Shown: positions 42,844 to 53,831 of the stretch, one piece after another
Position numbering within the stretch: position 1 is the stretch's first letter
Layout: every line of letters starts with the position of its first letter
Source: Agromyces sp. Soil535
GTDB lineage: Bacteria; Actinomycetota; Actinomycetes; Actinomycetales; Microbacteriaceae
Assembly (NCBI RefSeq): GCF_001428255.1
Contig: NZ_LMRW01000012.1
Coordinates: forward strand, 268,715-332,714
Direction of reading: 5' to 3'
DNA: 64,000 nucleotides
The notes under the pieces: model-generated
Databases searched by the model: none
Told to the model about the DNA's origin: nothing
Seen by the model: the letters and a program-made list of their open reading frames with translations, nothing else
Program-made: the position numbers and the translations under genes

Positions 42844-44283
42844 GTGGCAACCACCGCAGCAATACCAGGCTGGCTCCGCGTGCCCGACGACGCCAACGCC
42901 CTGGCGCCGCAGGTCTGGCCCGAACGCGCGCACCGCGATGCCGACGGCCGGCTCGTGCTCGGAGGCCTGCCCGCGACCGAGCTCGCCGAGCGCTTCGGCA
43001 CGCCCCTCTACGTGATCGACGAGTCGGACGCGCGGGCGCGCGCGGCGCGCATCCTCGCCGCGTTCGAGGCGGCCGCGGCATCCGTCGACACGACCGTGAC
43101 GGTCTATTACGCGGGCAAGGCGTTCCTCTCCGGCGCCGTCGTGCGCTGGGTCACCGAGGCCGGGCTCGCGGTCGACGTGTGCACCGGCGGCGAACTCGCC
43201 GTCGCGCTCGCCTCGGGCGCCGACCCCGCACGCATCGGGTTCCACGGCAACAACAAGTCGGTCGCCGAGATCGAGCGAGCGGTGGCCGCGGGCGTCGGCG
43301 CGATCATCATCGACAGCGAGGTCGAGATCGAGCGGGTGGCGGATGCGGCGGCGCGCGCCGGCCGCGTGCAGCGCGTGCGGCTCCGCGTGAACAGCGGCGT
43401 GCACGCCTCGACCCATGAGTTCCTCGCCACGGCGCACGAGGACCAGAAGTTCGGCGTGTCGCTCGAACGAGCCGTCGAACTCGGCACGCGCATTCGCTCG
43501 CACGCGTCCCTCGACCTCCTCGGCCTGCACTGCCACATCGGTTCGCAGATCTTCGACTCCGCGGGGTTCGCGGAGTCCGCAGAGCGCCTGCTCGCGGCGC
43601 ACGCGGAGCTCGACCGAGTCGCGCCGCTGCCCGAGCTGAACCTCGGCGGCGGCTTCGGCATCGCCTACACCTCGGCCGACGACCCCACGCCCATCGAGCA
43701 GATCGCGCTCGGCATCGCCGAAGCTGTCGCGAGCGGATGCCACGCGCACGGCGTGCCCGTGCCGAAGCTCGCCTTCGAGCCCGGCCGCTCGATCATCGGC
43801 CCGGCCGGCGTCACCCTCTACACGGTCGGCACGGTCAAGCCGGTGCCCATCGAGGGCGGCTGGCGGCACTACGTGTCGGTCGACGGCGGAATGAGCGACA
43901 ACGCGCGCGCCGCGCTCTACGGCGCCGACTACACGGTGCGCCTCGCGTCGCGCATCTCCCACGAGCCGCCCGCCCTGGTGCGCGTCGCCGGCAAGCACTG
44001 CGAGTCGGGCGACATCGTGGTCGACGCCGACTACCTGCCGCACGACGTCGCGCCCGGCGACCTCGTGGCCGTCGCCGCGACCGGCGCCTACTGCTGGTCG
44101 CTCGCGAACAACTACAACCACGTGCCGCGGCCGCCGGTCGTCGCCGTGCGCGACGGCGTCGCGCGGGTCATCGTGCGCGGCGAGACCGAGGCCGACCTCC
44201 TCGCCCGCGATGCCGGGCTGGACGCACCCGACGGTCGCGACGACATCGTCGCTCCGGCCGCCGCAGAAGGGACCCGTGCATGA
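42844..44283 (+). CDS. lysA: Diaminopimelate decarboxylase
   Basis: 479 residues, fold III PLP enzyme. PLP-binding Lys in VYYAGKAFLSGAVVRW; HCHIGSQI; ELNLGGGFGIAY; substrate-binding EPGRSIIGPAGVTLYTVG; active-site Cys in GKHCESGDIV; C-terminal GAYCWSLANNYNHVPRP. Last step of lysine biosynthesis. GTG start with GAGG upstream. Its stop overlaps hom (ATGA), coupling lysine and threonine/methionine branches. Confidence 0.95.
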   Translation: MATTAAIPGWLRVPDDANALAPQVWPERAHRDADGRLVLGGLPATELAERFGTPLYVIDESDARARAARILAAFEAAAASVDTTVTVYYAGKAFLSGAVVRWVTEAGLAVDVCTGGELAVALASGADPARIGFHGNNKSVAEIERAVAAGVGAIIIDSEVEIERVADAAARAGRVQRVRLRVNSGVHASTHEFLATAHEDQKFGVSLERAVELGTRIRSHASLDLLGLHCHIGSQIFDSAGFAESAERLLAAHAELDRVAPLPELNLGGGFGIAYTSADDPTPIEQIALGIAEAVASGCHAHGVPVPKLAFEPGRSIIGPAGVTLYTVGTVKPVPIEGGWRHYVSVDGGMSDNARAALYGADYTVRLASRISHEPPALVRVAGKHCESGDIVVDADYLPHDVAPGDLVAVAATGAYCWSLANNYNHVPRPPVVAVRDGVARVIVRGETEADLLARDAGLDAPDGRDDIVAPAAAEGTRA

Positions 44284-45590
44284 TCGAGTACCGCACCATC
44301 CGTGTCGGGCTCCTCGGGGCGGGGTCCGTGGGCTCGCAGGTCGCGCGGCTCCTGCTCGAGCACTCCGACGAGCTCACGCAGCGCATCGGGGCGCGCATCG
44401 AGCTCGTCGGCATCGCGGTGCGCGATCTCGATGCCAAGCGCGATACCGCCCTCCCGCGAGAGCTGCTCACGACCGACGCCGATTCGCTCATCCTCGGCTC
44501 CGACATCGTGATCGAGCTGATGGGCGGCATCGAGCCGGCGCGCACGCTCGTGCTCGCGGCGATCGCATCCGGCGCGGATGTCGTCACCGGCAACAAGGCA
44601 CTCCTCGCGAATCACGGGCCCGAGCTGTTCGCCGCGGCAGAGCAGGTCGGCGCGCAGCTCTCGTACGAGGCGGCCGTCGGCGGCGCGATCCCGATCATCC
44701 GGCCGTTGCGCGACAGCCTCGCGGGCGACCGCATCGAGCGCATCCTCGGCATCGTGAACGGCACCACGAACTTCATCCTCGACCGCATGGACACGACGGG
44801 CGCCTCCCTCGAGGACGCCTTGGCCACTGCGACCGAGCTCGGGTACGCGGAATCCGATCCCACGGCCGACATCGGCGGCTACGACGCCGCTCAGAAGGCC
44901 GCTATCCTCGCGAGCCTGGCGTTCCACACGAGCGTGCCCGTCGACGCGGTGTACCGCGAGGGCATCACGGGCGTGACGGCCGACCAGGTCGAGTCCGCCC
45001 GGCGCGCCGGGTTCGTCGTGAAGCTCCTCGCCATCTGCGAGCGCCTCCTCGACGACGAGACCGGCGAGGAGGGCGTCTCGGCCCGGGTCTACCCGGCGCT
45101 CGTGCCCCGCGAACATCCGCTCGCCGCGGTGCACGGCGCGAACAACGCCGTCTTCGTCGAGGCGGCGGCCGCGGGCCCGCTCATGTTCTACGGCGCTGGC
45201 GCCGGGGGAGTGCAGACGGCCTCCGCAGTGCTCGGCGACCTCGTCGCGATCGCCCGCCGGCACGTCATCGGCGGCCCGGGCACCGCGGAGTCGACGCACG
45301 CCGAGCTGCCGGTGCTCGACATAGGCCGCATCACCACGCGGTATGCGATCACCCTCGAGGTGGCCGACGAGCCCGGCGTGCTCGAGCGCATCGCGCACGT
45401 CTTCGCCGAGCACGGCGTCTCGGTCGAACAGCTCCAGCAGACCGTGAGCGGCGCAGCCGAGCGGGCTACGCTGGTGATCGGGACGCATGAGGCGAAGGAG
45501 TCCGCGCTCGCCGACACCGTCGCCGCCCTCGCCCAGAGCCCCGTCGTCGCATCCGTCGCGTCCGTCCTCCGAGTTGAAGGAGCAGTGTGA
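44280..45590 (+). CDS. hom: Homoserine dehydrogenase
   Basis: 436 residues. NAD(P)-binding [13 protein letters not shown] (10-22), [11 protein letters not shown], catalytic region [15 protein letters not shown] with the [19 protein letters not shown] signature, and a C-terminal ACT domain ([18 protein letters not shown]) for threonine feedback. It reduces aspartate semialdehyde to homoserine, feeding thrB, thrC and metX in the same window. Overlaps lysA and thrC by 4 nt each. Confidence 0.95.
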   Translation: MIEYRTIRVGLLGAGSVGSQVARLLLEHSDELTQRIGARIELVGIAVRDLDAKRDTALPRELLTTDADSLILGSDIVIELMGGIEPARTLVLAAIASGADVVTGNKALLANHGPELFAAAEQVGAQLSYEAAVGGAIPIIRPLRDSLAGDRIERILGIVNGTTNFILDRMDTTGASLEDALATATELGYAESDPTADIGGYDAAQKAAILASLAFHTSVPVDAVYREGITGVTADQVESARRAGFVVKLLAICERLLDDETGEEGVSARVYPALVPREHPLAAVHGANNAVFVEAAAAGPLMFYGAGAGGVQTASAVLGDLVAIARRHVIGGPGTAESTHAELPVLDIGRITTRYAITLEVADEPGVLERIAHVFAEHGVSVEQLQQTVSGAAERATLVIGTHEAKESALADTVAALAQSPVVASVASVLRVEGAV

Positions 45591-46684
45591 ACCACCCCAC
45601 CCCCAAGCCAGGCTCGCGCCAGTGGCGCGGCGTCATCCGAGAGTACGCCGATCGCCTCGACGTCACGGATGCCACGCCAATCGTCACCCTCGGCGAGGGC
45701 GGCACGCCGCTCCTGCCGGCGCCTGCGCTCTCGCGCCGCACCGGCGCCGACGTGTGGGTGAAGTTCGAGGGCATGAACCCCACCGGCTCCTTCAAGGACC
45801 GCGGCATGACGATGGCCGTCACGAAGGCCGTGGAGCGCGGAGCGAAGGTCGTCATCTGCGCCTCGACCGGCAACACGTCGGCCTCGGCGGCGGCGTACGC
45901 GACGCACGCGGGCATCACGGCCGCCGTACTCGTGCCAGAGGGCAAGATCGCGATGGGCAAGCTGAGCCAGGCGATCGCGCACAACGCGCAGCTCATCCAG
46001 GTGCAGGGCAACTTCGACGAGTGCCTCGACATCGCCCGCGACCTCGCGGCGAACTATCCGGTGCACCTCGTGAACTCGGTGAACAACGACCGCATCGAGG
46101 GCCAGAAGACGGCGGCGTTCGAGGTCGTCGAGGTGCTCGGCGACGCGCCCGACTTCCACTTCATCCCCGTCGGCAACGCGGGCAACTACACCGCGTACAC
46201 ACGCGGCTACCGCGAGGACATCGCTGCGGGCAACGCGACGCGACTGCCGCGCATGTTCGGCTTCCAGGCGTCGGGCTCTGCGCCCATCGTGCGCGGCGAG
46301 CCCGTGCGCGACCCCGACACGATCGCGAGTGCGATCCGCATCGGCAACCCGGCCTCGTGGGAGCTCGCCCTGCAGGCCCGCGACGAGTCCGACGGCTACT
46401 TCGGCGCGATCGACGACGACAAGATCCTGGAGGCGCAGCGCATCCTGTCGGCCGAGGTCGGCATCTTCGTCGAGCCGGCCTCCGCGATCAGCGTCGCGGG
46501 GCTCCTCGAACGCTCCGCAGCCGGTGTGGTGCCGGCGGGGGCGCGGGTCGTGCTCACCGTCACGGGCCACGGTCTGAAGGACCCGCAGTGGGCCCTGCGC
46601 ATGGCCGACGGCTCCGACGTGAAGCCAATCGTCGTTCCGGTCGACACGGCCCGGGTCGCCCAGGTGCTCGGGCTCGTCTCATGA
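45587..46684 (+). CDS. thrC: Threonine synthase
   Basis: 365 residues, fold II PLP enzyme. PLP Lys in [15 protein letters not shown], phosphate loop at [32 protein letters not shown]. Converts O-phosphohomoserine to threonine. GTG start inside the hom stop, and its own stop overlaps thrB (ATGA). Short actinobacterial type without the long N-terminal extension of E. coli ThrC. Confidence 0.94.
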   Translation: MNHPTPKPGSRQWRGVIREYADRLDVTDATPIVTLGEGGTPLLPAPALSRRTGADVWVKFEGMNPTGSFKDRGMTMAVTKAVERGAKVVICASTGNTSASAAAYATHAGITAAVLVPEGKIAMGKLSQAIAHNAQLIQVQGNFDECLDIARDLAANYPVHLVNSVNNDRIEGQKTAAFEVVEVLGDAPDFHFIPVGNAGNYTAYTRGYREDIAAGNATRLPRMFGFQASGSAPIVRGEPVRDPDTIASAIRIGNPASWELALQARDESDGYFGAIDDDKILEAQRILSAEVGIFVEPASAISVAGLLERSAAGVVPAGARVVLTVTGHGLKDPQWALRMADGSDVKPIVVPVDTARVAQVLGLVS

Positions 46685-47676
46685 CCAGCGCGACCACGGC
46701 ACCGGGCTCGGGCGTCGCGCCGTCGCTCGCCGGCCGCGTGGTGCACGTGAAGGTGCCGGCGACGTCGGCCAACCTCGGCCCGGGCTTCGACACGCTCGGC
46801 CTCGCGCTCGCGCGCTACGACGAGCTCGAGGTCGAGGCGACGGATGCCGCGACCCACGACATCCGAGTGTTCGGCGTGGGCGCCGGCGAGGTTCCGCTCG
46901 ACGAGTCGCATCTCGTGGTGCGCGCCATCGCGCACACGTTCGCGCGCGCCGGCGTGCCGATGCCGGCGCTCCGGCTCGTGGCGCACAACGCGATCCCGCA
47001 CGGGCGCGGACTCGGGTCGTCGGGGGCGGCGATCGTCGCAGGCGTGATGGCGGCGAAGGGCCTGCTCCAGGGCGTCGTCGAGTTCACGCCCGACGAGCTG
47101 CTCGAGTTCGCGACCGAGCTCGAGGGCCACCCCGACAACGTGGCGCCCGCACTCTTCGGCGGCCTCACGATCGCGTGGGTGACGCCTGAGGGCCCGCGGC
47201 ACAAGAAGCTCATCGTGCATCGCGGCGTGTCGCCGCTCGTGCTCGTGCCCGAGCACGAGATGTCCACGGCGCTCGCCCGCTCGCTGCAGCCCGAGTCCGT
47301 GCCGCACGAGGACGCGGTGTTCAACGTGTCACGATCGGCGCTGCTCATCGCCGCGCTCATCCAGAGTCCCGAGCTGCTGCTGCAGGCCACGGAGGACAAG
47401 CTGCACCAGCACTACCGGGCGCAGGCCATGCCCGAGACCGACCGGCTCATCCGGGTGCTCCGTGCGGCGGGGCATCCGGCGGTCGTGTCCGGGGCGGGTC
47501 CGTCGATCCTCGTGCTCGCGAGCGACCCGAGCGAGCGGGCCGACGCGATCCGCCTCGTCGAGGAGTCGGCCGACACCGCGTGGCAGGCGCTGCCGCTCGC
47601 CGTCGACTTCCTTGGCGCGACGGTGTCAGAAGCGGAACGCCGAGCCCCGCAGGAGGCTCCTCGCACCGCCGGGTGA
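46681..47676 (+). CDS. thrB: Homoserine kinase
   Basis: 331 residues, GHMP kinase. Motif 1 [19 protein letters not shown], motif 2 [16 protein letters not shown] (ATP-binding), motif 3 [12 protein letters not shown]. Phosphorylates homoserine. Last gene of the lysA-hom-thrC-thrB string; the 218-bp gap to rho separates the two units. N-terminal 17 residues ([17 protein letters not shown]) are a poorly conserved extension. Confidence 0.94.
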   Translation: MTSATTAPGSGVAPSLAGRVVHVKVPATSANLGPGFDTLGLALARYDELEVEATDAATHDIRVFGVGAGEVPLDESHLVVRAIAHTFARAGVPMPALRLVAHNAIPHGRGLGSSGAAIVAGVMAAKGLLQGVVEFTPDELLEFATELEGHPDNVAPALFGGLTIAWVTPEGPRHKKLIVHRGVSPLVLVPEHEMSTALARSLQPESVPHEDAVFNVSRSALLIAALIQSPELLLQATEDKLHQHYRAQAMPETDRLIRVLRAAGHPAVVSGAGPSILVLASDPSERADAIRLVEESADTAWQALPLAVDFLGATVSEAERRAPQEAPRTAG

Positions 47677-47708
47677 GTCGTGCGTCGGAGACGCGCCTCG
47701 CCAGGTGT

Positions 47709-47714
47709 TAGGAT
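47709..47714 (+). promoter_or_regulatory. Candidate -10 hexamer of the rho transcript
   Basis: TAGGAT in an AT-richer patch (TTAGGATTATTCC). It would give a leader of about 175 nt before the rho GTG. Rho genes in other bacteria have long leaders for autoregulation. The remaining leader shows no strong hairpin by eye. Confidence 0.45.
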
Positions 47715-47894
47715 TATTCCGCACCCGGCAGGCAACGCAAGGTATCGCGTTCCCTGTCGCATCGTGCAATTCCCAGCAATCCATTGCTTTCGCTTTCGCG
47801 CATGTCTGCGCCACCGCGCACCGACATCGCTCGTGCCGGCGATCAGCTCTCCTGGGTCGGCAACTCTTGCGGCCAGGGGAAAGGAACATACCCA

Positions 47895-50108
47895 GTGACC
47901 AACGGAACCGACCACGCCACCGTGAGCGTGGCGAACCGCACCCGCCTCAGCGCCCTGAAGGTGGCTGAGCTCCAGGAGCTCGCCGCCTCGCTCGGCATCG
48001 TGGGTGCATCGAAGCGCCGAAAAGGAGAACTCGTGGAGTTGATCTCCGCCCACCAGGACGGCGGCGCCTCCGTCGACGCGCCCGTCGAGGCCGCAGAGGC
48101 CCCCGCGACGAGTGAGCCGGCCGCACCCGAGGAGCCCGCCGCCGCGGTCGAGGCTCCCGAGGCCGGGGCGCCCGCCGCCGACGACCCCATCGTGGCAGTC
48201 GGCGCGCCCGCCGAGGCCGCCGGCCTCGAGGCTCCTGGCGTCGAGGCTCCTGGCGTCGAGGCTCCTGGCGTCGAGGCTCCGGCCGTCGAGGCTCCGGCCG
48301 TCGAGGCTCCGGCCGAGACGACGGATGCCGCGGCCGCGCCGGTCGCGACGCAGCCCGCGCGGCAGGGTCGCCAGCCTCGCCGTGCGACGAGCGCCAGCAC
48401 CGCAGCCGCGCAGCACGTGAACGCGGGCGCCGGCGTAGACCTCGTCCCCGCCGACGCCGACGCCCGCGAGGCCGCGCGTGCCGCCGTACGCGAGGAGCTC
48501 GCGGCCGCGACTGGCGACGGCGCGCGCGGCACGCAGCCCGCCGAGGGCGAGGGAGAGCAGGCTGCCGAGCAGCCCCGCCAGGGTCGCGGCCGCAACCGCG
48601 GCCGCCGCGGCGGCGACCGCGCCGAGCGCGCCGGTGACGACGCGCAGAAGCCCGCAGAGGAGCGCCCGGGTCGCCAGAACGGCCAGGCCGCCGACCGGCA
48701 GGCAGGCGCCAAGGGCGAGGAGCAGGGCGGACGTCCCGCGCGCGAACGCCAGCAGGGCGAGGGCGACACCGCCAAGCAGCAGGGCGAGGGCGCACGCGGG
48801 CAGCAGCAGGGCCAGGGCCGCGGCGACCAGCCGCAGGCCGAGGGCGAGGGCGGGCGCCGCAGCCGCTACCGCGACCGCAAGCGTCGGGGCCAGGGCACCG
48901 GCGACGAGCTCGAGCCCGAGATCCTCGACGACGACGTGCTGATTCCCATCGCCGGCATCCTCGACGTGCTCGACAACTACGCGTTCGTGCGCACCACCGG
49001 CTATCTGCCCGGTCCGAGCGACGTCTACGTCTCGCTGGGCCAGGTGAAGAAGTACAACCTCCGCAAGGGCGACGCGGTCGTCGGCTCGATCAAGCAGCCG
49101 CGCGACGGCGAGTCGAACAGCCGCCAGAAGTACAACGCGCTGGTCAAGGTCGACTCGGTGAACGGCCAGACGTCCGAGGAGTCGGCCGCGCGCGTCGAGT
49201 TCCAGAAGCTCACGCCGCTCTACCCGCAGGAGCGCCTGCGACTCGAGACCGAGCACACCAGGCTGACGCAGCGCATCATCGACCTCGTGGCGCCGATCGG
49301 CAAGGGCCAGCGCGGCCTCATCGTCGCGCCGCCGAAGGCGGGCAAGACGATCGTGCTGCAGCAGATCGCGAACGCGATCTCGATCAACAACCCCGAGGTC
49401 CACCTCATGGTCGTGCTCGTCGACGAGCGCCCCGAAGAGGTCACCGACATGCAGCGCACGGTGAAGGGCGAGGTCATCGCCTCGACGTTCGACCGTCCGG
49501 CCGAAGACCACACGACCGTCGCCGAGCTCGCCATCGAGCGCGCGAAGCGGCTCGTCGAGCTCGGCCACGACGTGGTCGTGCTGCTCGACTCGATCACCCG
49601 GCTCGGCCGCGCGTACAACCTCGCGGCACCGGCATCCGGCCGAATCCTCTCGGGCGGGGTCGACGCGTCGGCGCTGTACCCGCCGAAGCGGTTCTTCGGC
49701 GCGGCGCGGAACATCGAGAACGGCGGCTCGCTCACGATACTCGCCACGGCGCTCGTGGAGACGGGCTCGAAGATGGACGAGGTGATCTTCGAGGAGTTCA
49801 AGGGCACCGGCAACTCGGAGCTGCGCCTTTCGCGTCAGCTCGCCGACAAGCGCATCTTCCCGGCGGTCGACGTCAACGCGTCGTCGACGCGGCGCGAGGA
49901 GATGCTCCTCTCGCCCGACGAGGTGAAGATCACCTGGAAGCTGCGTCGGGCCCTCGCGGGGCTCGAACAGCAGCAGGCGCTCGAGGCAGTGCTCGGCCGT
50001 CTCAAGGAGACGCAGTCGAACGTCGAGTTCCTGATGCTCATGCAGAAGTCGATGCCCGTCGCGAACGGCGCCGCTCACTCGCACGGGCACGAGACCGACC
50101 ACCGGTAG
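47895..50108 (+). CDS. rho: Transcription termination factor Rho
   Basis: 737 residues, far longer than E. coli Rho (419). N-terminal SAP-like segment ([18 protein letters not shown]), then about 300 residues of low-complexity insertion: Ala/Pro/Glu repeats followed by Arg/Gly/Gln-rich sequence ([18 protein letters not shown]). Conserved core from about residue 335: RNA-binding fold ([17 protein letters not shown]), Walker A APPKAGKT, Walker [19 protein letters not shown] and the Q/R-loop region. GTG start with AAAGGAA upstream. The insertion is typical of actinobacteria and binds RNA. Confidence 0.95.
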   Translation: MTNGTDHATVSVANRTRLSALKVAELQELAASLGIVGASKRRKGELVELISAHQDGGASVDAPVEAAEAPATSEPAAPEEPAAAVEAPEAGAPAADDPIVAVGAPAEAAGLEAPGVEAPGVEAPGVEAPAVEAPAVEAPAETTDAAAAPVATQPARQGRQPRRATSASTAAAQHVNAGAGVDLVPADADAREAARAAVREELAAATGDGARGTQPAEGEGEQAAEQPRQGRGRNRGRRGGDRAERAGDDAQKPAEERPGRQNGQAADRQAGAKGEEQGGRPARERQQGEGDTAKQQGEGARGQQQGQGRGDQPQAEGEGGRRSRYRDRKRRGQGTGDELEPEILDDDVLIPIAGILDVLDNYAFVRTTGYLPGPSDVYVSLGQVKKYNLRKGDAVVGSIKQPRDGESNSRQKYNALVKVDSVNGQTSEESAARVEFQKLTPLYPQERLRLETEHTRLTQRIIDLVAPIGKGQRGLIVAPPKAGKTIVLQQIANAISINNPEVHLMVVLVDERPEEVTDMQRTVKGEVIASTFDRPAEDHTTVAELAIERAKRLVELGHDVVVLLDSITRLGRAYNLAAPASGRILSGGVDASALYPPKRFFGAARNIENGGSLTILATALVETGSKMDEVIFEEFKGTGNSELRLSRQLADKRIFPAVDVNASSTRREEMLLSPDEVKITWKLRRALAGLEQQQALEAVLGRLKETQSNVEFLMLMQKSMPVANGAAHSHGHETDHR
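48226..48315 (+). repeat. Six tandem 15-bp repeats inside rho
   Basis: Units start at 48226, 48241, 48256, 48271, 48286 and 48301. The first three read TCGAGGCTCCTGGCG; the last three TCGAGGCTCCGGCCG. They encode [10 protein letters not shown] pentapeptides. The near-identity suggests recent expansion, and copy number may vary between strains. Confidence 0.9.
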
Positions 50109-50113
50109 GCCGC

Positions 50114-51190
50114 GTGTTCGAGTCCGTCCAGGCCCTGATCGCCGAGCACGGCGATCTTCAGGAGGAGCTCGCCGACCCGGCGCTGCACGCCGACGCCACG
50201 CGCGCGAAGAAGGTCAACCGCCGCTACGCCGAGCTCAGCCGCATCGCAGCCGCGCACTCGGCGTGGCTCCAGGCCCAGGACGACGTCGAGGCGGCGCGCG
50301 AGCTCGCCAAGGAGGATGACGCCTTCGCCGAGGAGGTTCCCTCGCTCGAGGAGGGCCTCGCGCAGGCGCAGGAGAAGCTCAGGCGACTCCTCATCCCGCG
50401 CGACCCCGATGACGGGCGTGACGTGATCATGGAGATCAAGGGCGGTGAGGGCGGCGCGGAGAGCGCCCTCTTCGCGGGCGACCTCCTGCGCATGTACATG
50501 CAGTACGCGCAGTCGAAGGGCTGGAAGGTCGAGCTCCTCGACCAGAACGAGTCCGACCTCGGCGGCTACAAGGACGTGCAGGTCGCGATCAAGTCGAATG
50601 CGACGGACCCCTCGCAGGGGGTGTGGGCGCACCTGAAGTACGAGGGAGGCGTGCACCGCGTGCAGCGCGTGCCGGTCACCGAGACCCAGGGCCGCATCCA
50701 CACCTCGACCACGGGCGTGCTCGTCTTCCCCGAGGTCGACGAGCCCGAGGAGGTCGACATCAACCAGAACGACCTCAAGATCGACGTGTACCGCTCGTCG
50801 GGCCCCGGCGGCCAGTCGGTGAACACCACCGACTCCGCGGTGCGCATCACGCACCTGCCCACGGGCATCGTCGTGTCGATGCAGAACGAGAAGTCGCAGT
50901 TGCAGAACCGCGAGGCGGCGATGCGCGTGCTGCGCGCGCGCCTGCTCGCGCGCCAGCAGGAGGAGCAGGCGGCGGCGGCATCCGATGCCCGCAAGTCGCA
51001 GATCCGGTCGATGGACCGTTCGGAGCGCATCCGCACCTACAACTTCCCCGAGAACCGCATCGCCGACCACCGCACCGGGTACAAGGCGTACAACCTCGAC
51101 CAGGTCATGAACGGCGCCCTCGACCCCATCATCGACTCGGCCGTCCAGGCCGACGAGGAGGCGCAGCTCGCGGGCTTGGGCGACGACTGA
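50114..51190 (+). CDS. prfA: Peptide chain release factor 1
   Basis: 358 residues. Catalytic GGQ in [21 protein letters not shown]-terminal coiled domain; codon-recognition region around [14 protein letters not shown]-terminal [15 protein letters not shown]. Reads UAA and UAG. Starts 5 nt after rho. In many actinobacteria prmC follows directly; here two cysteine genes in opposite orientation intervene. A strong terminator closes it. Confidence 0.95.
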   Translation: MFESVQALIAEHGDLQEELADPALHADATRAKKVNRRYAELSRIAAAHSAWLQAQDDVEAARELAKEDDAFAEEVPSLEEGLAQAQEKLRRLLIPRDPDDGRDVIMEIKGGEGGAESALFAGDLLRMYMQYAQSKGWKVELLDQNESDLGGYKDVQVAIKSNATDPSQGVWAHLKYEGGVHRVQRVPVTETQGRIHTSTTGVLVFPEVDEPEEVDINQNDLKIDVYRSSGPGGQSVNTTDSAVRITHLPTGIVVSMQNEKSQLQNREAAMRVLRARLLARQQEEQAAAASDARKSQIRSMDRSERIRTYNFPENRIADHRTGYKAYNLDQVMNGALDPIIDSAVQADEEAQLAGLGDD

Positions 51191-51210
51191 GCCCCGCCGT
51201 ACGGAACGGC

Positions 51211-51240
51211 GAAGGGCGGATGCTGCGGCATCCGCCCTTC
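51211..51240. terminator. Bidirectional terminator between prfA and cysE
   Basis: GAAGGGCGGATGC (51211-51223), loop TGCG, GCATCCGCCCTTC (51228-51240): 13-bp perfect stem between convergent genes. The right arm includes GCGGCATCC, one copy of the dispersed 9-mer. Confidence 0.85.
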
Positions 51241-51271
51241 TGCGTTGCCCGCCAGGAGCGGCGGGGTCGGC

Positions 51272-51862
51272 TCAGATATGCCAGTCGTGCACGCCGCGCG
51301 CGGCATCCGCGGTGGCGTGCGACAGCGGCTTGAAGGTGGCGGGGATCCCGACGACGAGTGAGTGCGCCGGCGCGTCCCTGGTGACGACGGCGTTCGCGCC
51401 GATCGCGCTCCACGCGCCGATCGTGACGTTGCCGAGCACCTTCGCGCCGGCGCCCACCGTGACGCCGTCTTCGAGCGTCGGATGCCGCTTCGCGCCGCGC
51501 GGCGTGCCGCGCGGCGCCTTGCCGCCGAGTGTGACGCCGTGGTAGAGCATCACGTCGTCGCCCACGACGGCGGTCTCGCCGATCACCACGCCCATGCCGT
51601 GGTCGATGAAGAAACGCCGGCCGATGCGCGCGCCCGGGTGGATCTCGATGCCCGTGAGGAAGCGCACGAACTGCGAGCCGAGGCGCGCGGGCAGCCGGAA
51701 TCCGGCCTCCCAGAGCCGGTGCATGAGACGGTAGCCCCAGATGGCGTGCAGGCCGGAGTAGGCGAGGAAGACCTCGGTGGAGCTCCTCGAGGCAGGGTCG
51801 TGCGCGCGAGCGGTCGCGATGTCTTCCCTGAGCCTTGCGAGGATTTCCACCTGCTCAGTCAA
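51272..51862 (-). CDS. cysE: Serine O-acetyltransferase
   Basis: 196 residues. Left-handed beta-helix hexapeptide repeats with [30 protein letters not shown], substrate loop [14 protein letters not shown] and [18 protein letters not shown]. Makes O-acetylserine for CysK. I choose TTG at 51862 because GAGGG lies 5 nt upstream; it overlaps the cysK stop by 8 nt. GTG at 51850 is the alternative, without a ribosome site. Confidence 0.93.
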   Translation of the reverse strand: MTEQVEILARLREDIATARAHDPASRSSTEVFLAYSGLHAIWGYRLMHRLWEAGFRLPARLGSQFVRFLTGIEIHPGARIGRRFFIDHGMGVVIGETAVVGDDVMLYHGVTLGGKAPRGTPRGAKRHPTLEDGVTVGAGAKVLGNVTIGAWSAIGANAVVTRDAPAHSLVVGIPATFKPLSHATADAARGVHDWHI

Positions 51863-52790
51863 GCAGACCCTCGTACAGCACCGTGGACAGGTAACGCTCC
51901 CCGTAGCTCGCGACGATGACGACGATGGTCTTGCCGGCGTTCTCGGGCCGCTTGGCGAGCTCGACCGCCGCGTAGACGGTGGCACCGGACGAGATGCCGC
52001 CGAGGATGCCCTCCTCCACGCCGAGCCGTCGCGCGGTGGCCACCGACTGGTCGATGTTCACGTCGATGATCTCGTCGTAGACGTCGCGGTCGAGGATCTC
52101 GGGCACGAAGTTCGCGCCGATGCCCTGGATCTTGTGCGGGCCGGGCTGGCCGCCGTTGAGGATCGGCGACTCCGCGGGCTCGACGCCGACGATCCGCACC
52201 TCGGGCTTCCGCTCCTTCAGCACCTGTCCGACGCCGGTGATGGTGCCGCCGGTGCCGATGCCCGACACGAAGATGTCGACGTCTCCGTCGGTGTCGTTCC
52301 AGACCTCCTCGGCGGTGGTGCGGCGGTGGATCTCGACGTTGGCCTGGTTCTCGAACTGCTTCGCGAGCACCGCGCCGGGGGTCTCCGCGGCGATCTGCTC
52401 GGCCCGGGCGACGGCGCCCTTCATGCCCTCGCCGCCGGGGGTGAGCACGAGCTCGGCGCCGTAGGCGCGCAGGAGGGCGCGGCGTTCCTTGCTCATGGTC
52501 TCGGGCATCGCGATGATGACGCGGTAGCCGCGGGCGGCGCCGATCATGGCGAGCGCGATGCCGGTGTTGCCGCTGGTGCCCTCCACGATGGTGCCGCCCG
52601 GCTGCAGCTCACCCGACGCCTCGGCTGCGTCGACGATGCCGATGCCGAGGCGGTCCTTGACGCTCGCGCTCGGGTTGTAGAACTCGAGCTTCGCGAGCAC
52701 GGTCGCCTCGGCGCCGTCGGTCACTCGGTTCAGGCGCACGAGCGGCGTGCGACCGAAGACCTCGGTGATGTTGTCGAAGACCTGGGTCAT
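51855..52790 (-). CDS. cysK: Cysteine synthase A (O-acetylserine sulfhydrylase)
   Basis: 311 residues. PLP Lys in [11 protein letters not shown] (about residue 44), substrate loop [13 protein letters not shown], phosphate cup [12 protein letters not shown] and C-terminal GGISSGA. First gene of the cysK-cysE unit; overlapping cysE suggests coupled synthesis of the two partners of the cysteine synthase complex. Divergent from prmC across 135 bp. Confidence 0.95.
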   Translation of the reverse strand: MTQVFDNITEVFGRTPLVRLNRVTDGAEATVLAKLEFYNPSASVKDRLGIGIVDAAEASGELQPGGTIVEGTSGNTGIALAMIGAARGYRVIIAMPETMSKERRALLRAYGAELVLTPGGEGMKGAVARAEQIAAETPGAVLAKQFENQANVEIHRRTTAEEVWNDTDGDVDIFVSGIGTGGTITGVGQVLKERKPEVRIVGVEPAESPILNGGQPGPHKIQGIGANFVPEILDRDVYDEIIDVNIDQSVATARRLGVEEGILGGISSGATVYAAVELAKRPENAGKTIVVIVASYGERYLSTVLYEGLLD

Positions 52791-52925
52791 AGTGCTTCCT
52801 CTCGGGTGTGCGTGCGACGTGCGGGTGCTGGCGCTGCGACGACGGGGGCCCGCCGTGGACGGCGGATGCCGCGGCCCAGCCTACGGCGGCGCCTTCCCAC
52901 GGTCACGTGCGTTACATTCCATTTC

Positions 52926-53810
52926 GTGGATGAACGGATGCCGCCGGCGGGCGCGCGGGGACTGCGCGCGGTGCGCGACGAGACGGTGGCGCGCCTGGCC
53001 GCGGCCGGCGTGCCCGATCCCGAGGTGGACGCCGAGCTGCTCATCGGCCACGTGCTCGGGCTCTCCCGGGGCGGCGTACAGGCGAGGCTCGTGATCGGCG
53101 GCGAGCTCGGCGAGGCGGATGCCGCGACGCTCGAGTCGCTCGTCGCGCGTCGCGAGCGGCGGGAGCCGCTGCAGCACCTCACCGGCCGCGCCGCCTTCCG
53201 GTCGCTGGATCTCGCAGTCGGGCCGGGGGTGTTCGTGCCGCGTCCCGAGACCGAGCAGGTCGCGCAGTACGCCATCGACGCGCTCAGGGCTGCTGCCGAG
53301 CCCGAGCCGATCGCGGTCGACCTCGGCAGCGGAAGCGGGGCGATCGCGCTCGCCATGGCCACCGAGGTGCCGCACGCGCGCGTGTGGGCGGTCGAGAACT
53401 CGCCGGAGGCGTTCCCGTGGACCCGGCGCAATGTCGACGAGGTCGGCGCGTCGAACCTCGAGCTCGTGTTCGGCGACCTCGCCACGGCGCTCGCCGAGCT
53501 CGACGGGCGCGTCGCCGTGGTCATCTCGAATCCGCCGTACGTGCCGGCTGGAGAGCTCCCGCGTGATCCCGAGGTGCGGCTGCACGACCCCGAGGCGGCG
53601 CTCTACGGCGGTGAAGACGGGCTGGACGTCGTGCGCGTGATCTCACGGCGCGCAGCGGAGCTGCTGCACCAGGGCGGACTGCTGGTGGTCGAGCACGCGG
53701 AGACGCAGTCGGCGCCCATCGCGGCGATCCTCGCGGCCGACGGTTGGCGGGCGATCTCGCACCATCGCGACTTCACGATGCGCGACCGGGCGACGACCGC
53801 GGTGCGCTGA
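52926..53810 (+). CDS. prmC: Peptide chain release factor N5-glutamine methyltransferase
   Basis: 294 residues. N-terminal helical bundle (DPEVDAELLIGHVLGLSRGGV), FVPRPETEQ, SAM-binding VDLGSGSGAIALAMA and catalytic ISNPPYVPAGE. Methylates the GGQ Gln of PrfA and PrfB. TACATT (52913-52918) lies 7 nt before GTG 52926, supporting a leaderless start; ATG 52938 is the alternative. It is separated from prfA by cysK-cysE, so it needs this own promoter. Confidence 0.92.
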   Translation: MDERMPPAGARGLRAVRDETVARLAAAGVPDPEVDAELLIGHVLGLSRGGVQARLVIGGELGEADAATLESLVARRERREPLQHLTGRAAFRSLDLAVGPGVFVPRPETEQVAQYAIDALRAAAEPEPIAVDLGSGSGAIALAMATEVPHARVWAVENSPEAFPWTRRNVDEVGASNLELVFGDLATALAELDGRVAVVISNPPYVPAGELPRDPEVRLHDPEAALYGGEDGLDVVRVISRRAAELLHQGGLLVVEHAETQSAPIAAILAADGWRAISHHRDFTMRDRATTAVR

Positions 53811-53831
53811 GCGGAGGCATCTGCCCGCTCG

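Noticed and set aside
48226-48315. CRISPR-like repeat array
   Set aside because: The 15-bp units have no spacers and are in frame within rho.
47412-50102. 896-residue minus-strand open frame opposite rho
   Set aside because: Its repeats are the mirror of the rho repeat region; no family features.
50102-50120. rpmE (ribosomal protein L31) between rho and prfA, as in some actinobacteria
   Set aside because: Only 5 nt separate rho and prfA; no room for a gene.
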